A DNA stretch of 64,000 bases from Periplaneta americana. Lineage: Eukaryota > Arthropoda > Insecta > Blattodea > Blattidae. The notes under the pieces were generated by a model. It ran no database searches and had not been told where the DNA came from. It worked only from the letters and a program-made list of their open reading frames with translations. Every line of letters begins with the position of its first letter. Position 1 is the first letter of the stretch. Made by a program: the position numbers and the translations under genes. The stretch is taken from positions 61,846,287 through 61,910,286 of the forward strand of contig NC_091121.1 in assembly GCF_040183065.1 (NCBI RefSeq), given 5' to 3'. Shown one piece after another: positions 50,108 to 56,100 of the stretch.

Positions 50108-53100
50108 TAAGAAAATAATGGAGTGAATTACTTCATTATCAAGTGTCTATGCATTGGACTAATGTTAATGTTTTTTGTATATTTTAGTGTCTTTCGTCAT
50201 GTATCACTGATATTCTTGTTGCATAGTTTCCCCTCCCCTCAGTGATCAAAGGACACACATAAACGATAGAATTTACCGTGCATCCAAATATGAAGATAAA
50301 TTTTGTTTTCTGCATCATACACAAGCCTTTTGCCTCTCATAATCCCAAAAAATAAAATATTTGATCTCATTCATTCAAACTGTGCGGTTTAAGAAGATGC
50401 ACGTCATTACCAGTCATTCAGTAGGAAAACTAATGCATGTACACACACATTTTCACTGTTTAAACATAAACAAATATATAAAGTAAATAGTAAATAGCAC
50501 ACGTAAATAAAAGGCAAAAACAAGAAATTAAAATAAATGCCTCCAGAGTTCTCAATATATTTCATGCAGAAAAGAACTAGAGAAATTTACACTTATGCAA
50601 ATGGTCTGTGTTCATTACACATGTAAATCACAGAGGGTCACCCCAGCGAATAGGGATTATAAAGAATGGACACTTCGCGTCGGTACCTTTGATGTAGCCG
50701 GACTGATTTCAATGACCTTCAAGCCAGCTAAAGCATGAGATTCTGCTTTCTCCCTAGAGTTGGCGCTGACATCACACCAGCTAGCAATCGACACAGCGGA
50801 AATATAACACATAATTAATACATTTAGGTACATTATGTTCTCAAATAAAATAAAATGGATCCATAAAATAATAAATCCGTCATTAATTGTAATGTCTAGA
50901 CTCTAGAGTTCCTTTATAATGAGAGTTGAGACGTTGACCCCAACAACAATTAAAATATGTAATGATTTGATAGCGCTGAAAATAGAAAAACAAAACTCTT
51001 ACGAGAAGTAAAACCATATACCTATATTACATTATATACAAATATTAAACGAATTCGATACTTAATTTTATAATGTATTATATTATTTTATAATATAACT
51101 TATTACATCTGAAATATAAAATATTATTATTACAACTAGTTTGTCACTGAGAAATAAGGAAAAGCTGTTAACTTGAATTTATTTGAAGCAAAGCATTACT
51201 GGATTATGCAATAAGATAGGCGATGTTTGGATCCTGTGTCTCAACTCTATTCTCAATTATTATCTTAGTATATGCTCGATTACAGTAACCTCTAGCGCTT
51301 GAAAGTGGAACTAAACGCTGGCGCACAGAGAAACAAAACACAGGAAAATTCGCTCAGTGTCCATTCTTTATAATCCCTATTCACTGGTCACCCTGGGTGT
51401 CACAGTCAGTATAAATGGTGGACTTCTGTGCCCAAGGTTGCGGGATCAATCCCGGCCCAGGTCGATAGCATTTATGTGTGCTTAAATGCGACAGGCTCAT
51501 GTCCCTAGATTTAGTGGCATGTAAAAGAACTCCTGTGGGACAAAATTCCAACACATCGGCGACGTTGATATAACCTAGGCAGTTGCGTCGTTAAATAAAA
51601 CATAATTTAATTTACATCACAGAGGAAACTGGACTAGTAATAATTTCAGTCCTATGGGGGAAGGAGGCAATACAGTATTGAAAAGTGCAGAATCGAAACA
51701 GCCAATGGCTTCCCTTTGGGGACTACCAGAAATGGTAAATAATTTTTATACAGTTTTGTCTTCTTTCATTCGATTTAAATTTATTCTTAAGTCTTTCATG
51801 AACAATGGCAAAAAATGAAATATAATTGTAAGACAAATTCTGTAGCAAGAATATAAAAGCTGAACACATTATTTTGCCAAATTTAATGCTTCACTGTCTA
51901 AGTAGGAAAAGTCAAATAACTCACTGAAGGACTAATTGTGTGTAGTTCATTAAGATTTCATAGCAGTGTATTTTAATATAATACATACCCATAATACGAA
52001 TGCCCTGGATTCCTGGATAAAAATGTTTTGGAAACAATTTACCAATCAGAATCATTTGAACTGATGTCATTGCTTAAAATCAGAAATGAAGTGTCAGGAA
52101 TGAAACAGTCTATGCATATCAGTATAGGTCAACCTACAAAGAAAATTCAGCAATATCTTCTGGTTTAATCACCTTGAACATGGGCATAAGGACAGCAGAT
52201 CCTGCATCTCCATACTCAAATGCTGTAATCAGCTGTGGCAGGATCTTATGACGACATACATTTTCAGGAAAATTGTCTAGCTGAGGTGTGATAGCACTAA
52301 AGAAACGGTTCTTCTCTCCTTTATCCTTTATCTGAATCTCCTCTAAGAAGAGTAGAGTATCCACCAGATCATTCTTGAAGTAGCCACCAATCTTGCGACA
52401 GCGAGTAATAATGTCTGCAGGGTTTGGCCTAGATGACGGATTTGCACCCACTAATTCACAATATACTGCACTCAGCTGTTTTGGAATCTGTAATAATTCA
52501 CATAATATTTATTTCTCTAAGTAAATTGACATACCAACTGCTGAAATGCAAATTTATTTTTATAAAATGATGAAAGTTCAGATACAGCATTACTATTAAA
52601 TATTCATTTCTTTGTTAACTCATTTTTACAACAGGTATTTCAGATTTACAACAGCTCACTATCTTAGCTTACAAACCAAAATTATAAATGAAAAGGATTA
52701 TGATTACAATCTACAAACTCAAATTATATGCAATAAGCAGGGCCGGGTATTTATGGAGATTGCGAAAATCATGACATAATAGATAAACAATAGATTTTTA
52801 CTAATCTTTACGAATTAAGTGATTCTGATTAATAATATGCGAATAAAACAATAATTGCGACAAATTGCGAAATAGAGTCCTAATAGCGAAATAGAACACA
52901 TTCGCGAATTATTACTATTATGTCGTTTTATAACGAATTTCTTATTCTGAGTTCTTTTTTCGGAATTTTTTTCACTTGAATTTATTATAGGCTACATTAC
53001 ATGGTATTCTGGATGTTCTGATTACATTAGTGAACTCAAAAGACGGAGAATTCAATATTTCACTAATAATTTGAAAGTGTTAATTTGAGGGCTGCAAGTT

Positions 53101-56100
53101 TTTTTCATTTTTAAGGAATGTGTGTTAAATACAATCTCAATTCAACAAATATTGTCTATTGGCCATACCGTACCTTTATCAGAATCCAAAGAACCTTCAA
53201 TGTTAATTATTTGGAAAGTAATATTCATACTGAGTTAATACTCCAATTCCAAAATAACTGTATTTTTCAAATTTTCCATTAATCTCCGCCAAGAGTACAA
53301 ACCAATCTCCAACAATCTCCGCTAACACCAATATTATAAAACACAAACGATAAAATTAATCTTCATAAATACCTGCCCCTAACAATAAGAAATAGTCGCA
53401 GCTAAAATTCACAAAATAATTACCAGAAACCTTTAAATGAAAAATGCGCTATACTGGAGAATTAGCACGGCCACTTTGAACCGTGCCGTTACGTTTACCA
53501 CCAAATTTAAGTAAATACACAATGTCACCAACATAAGAACATGACGTTGGTGTGTGGCGTAGTTGGCGGGAGAAATTTTTTCTCTCTCTGTCTACCTCCT
53601 TCGTTCTGAACATTATTGAGAGATAGCACCACTGTTAGCGACAATGTGTATTTGCGTAAATATTGCGAGTAAATTATGAGGAGTGCCTTAGATGAGAGGC
53701 TCGGGACAGAAACAGTTTTGCTGTAGCGCATGCGCGGACCTCTCATGCAGTGGGAGCGTGATCCTTACTTGAATTTATTTTTGCGTGTACTTGCAGATTA
53801 AATGATTGAGATCCCTTCTTGCTCCGGTTACAGGCCTTGCATTACGAAGGTTATGTTATGTTAGCTTAGATTAGGTTAGGTTAGCTTAGGTTAGGTTAGA
53901 TTAGATTAGCTTTGGTTAGGTTAGATTAGCTTTGGTTAGGTTAGATTAGTTTTGGTTAGGTTAGCTTAGCTTTGGTTAGGTTAGGTTAGCTTTGGTTAGG
54001 TTAGGTTAGCTTTGGTTAGGTTAGCTTGATTTGATTCGTCCATGTAGTAGTTAAAATTATATAATATGACAGTTTTTGATTCGTAATATTGTTAAAAAAT
54101 AATAGGCCTATAATGAAAGCGGTGAATAATTTCATGGTCCTTAAATTTTTTTTCGTAAAAGGCTAGGTATTTTTCGATAGGCCAGAAATAAAACAGCAAC
54201 GCCGTCATAATTACGTACTTTACGCTTTGGCGAACATTAACCGGAAATTTACTTTCCGTCATTTTAATTGTATTCCGTGAAACATACCTTTTTTCCTGTT
54301 AATTTCCTTGTGATAACCTAGTTTATTATCTTATTACATCTTCATTTTCTTTTAATGCATTCAAAAAACCGCCGTTGTACTACATAAAACCTTGAACTAG
54401 ACTAATGGAGTGAATTATTTAAGAATATAGTCGCGAATTTGACTACCACCATTTCGATTATATTTTGTTTGATACGGCTCGGTACGGCCCGGTGACTAGT
54501 GGCCAGCGAGTAGAGTCGACTATCGATATTGGTCTGCCGTGCGTATTATCCAGTTGTTCCGAAAAATGTATAAAGGTAAAAATATTACTTTCTCTACCAA
54601 TTTACTACTGTGCAAAACTTTAGCAAATATGTAATAGAATATTTAGCTGAGGAGGCAAAATAAATAAAGCATAATCCTAACAAAGGCCTCATATAATTCA
54701 ATCAAATTAAATACATTTAATTTCAGATTTGTAACTTAAAATTTCAGCTTCCTGAAATTATATACTATTTGTAAATAAGAAATAATTATGAAAGTATGTA
54801 ATTCAAGATAAAATACTTCTACACAGTAAGTGACCAAGTAGATGATACTAAATAAAACCTAAAGATCTGACTCAACACTCTCCATCATCCTCATAAATGT
54901 AACATATACCTTCGAAATTCTCGCAGTCTTGAAGGTATTAATAAAAATATTCATGATATAACTTTATATAGGTGGTACAAAGAAAAATTATAGTCTTAAA
55001 ATAGTACATTTTATTTCCTTCTTTGTGTATATAAGGAGAGAGAGAAAAGCGCGCATGCACGCACACACACACCCCCCCCTCCACCCCCAGCGTGTATAAA
55101 GGCAGTAACATGTTGAATAGAAATCAGAAAATATTGAGAACAATGACAGTTTTGCTGTTTACCTTTATTACCATCTACATTTTTACTATTATAAAACTCT
55201 TACTGTGATTGTCGGACTTAAATAACGCGTAATCATTCACTTTTACTTCCATGTAATGTATTCAAATATTCTACTCACATTTTCCAAATCCTTTAATGAA
55301 CTTTGTTGTGGGAGAGGACCATTGAAAGCTTCCCATATCAGGCATCCAAGTCCCCACATATCCGTGGAACTGAAAGAAAATACAAAAACTTGCACCTATT
55401 TATGTGACAATTCAGTTGTGTTTTTAATATAATATAATTTACTTAGTTTTTTTTAAATTCAATCTTCAGGAAATGTGATTTAAATATGTTGTTGTTATTT
55501 TACATTTTACTAAAAATTTTAGAAAAATTGCACTGTTCCCTTTAACAATAAATTACATAATTATTCAATGCACAACACTGAACTTTTGTCACAAAAATCT
55601 CAATACAGAACTTTTCAGTTACTTTGTAGCATTTCGAACTGTTTATAATTATAGTAATTTATTTAGAAAATTTCAACTGAAAAGATTTCTTTAGTTTTCT
55701 TGCTATCAGAAGAAAATAAAATTCTACATAAAGTGGCATACAAGAATATTTACCCATCTCCTAGAATAAGCAAAATTTTACTGTAACACTAAGGAGCACT
55801 GCTGCACACCAGTTGAATCATTCAGCATAAACAATTTAACAAAAGTTCGTGTAAAAAAATATTAAATATAAGAAGTTAAAGCATCATTTACACTCTCAAA
55901 TTAAGCAAGAAGATCCTAATAACCGTCTCCTTTCGTTTTCCAAATATTTTTGACAACTGCTAATTATATTATCCATTATTCACTGCAGTTACCTTAGCAA
56001 AATGAAGGCAATACTTGACACACAAATTTTCAGTTCTTCCGGGATATACAGACTTGTTTTGTACACTACCTATACATCCTCTGATTGAGATTCCAGCTGA

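Noticed and set aside
52134-52172. Extension of the SCYL1 HEAT exon to an in-frame stop
   Set aside because: Using it would end SCYL1 early; the GTGATT donor at 52172 restores exact alignment with human across the junction.
53821-54040. Possible telomere end
   Set aside because: TTAGG cores are interrupted and spaced by a 20-bp unit, and SCYL1 exons continue on both sides. It is interstitial DNA.
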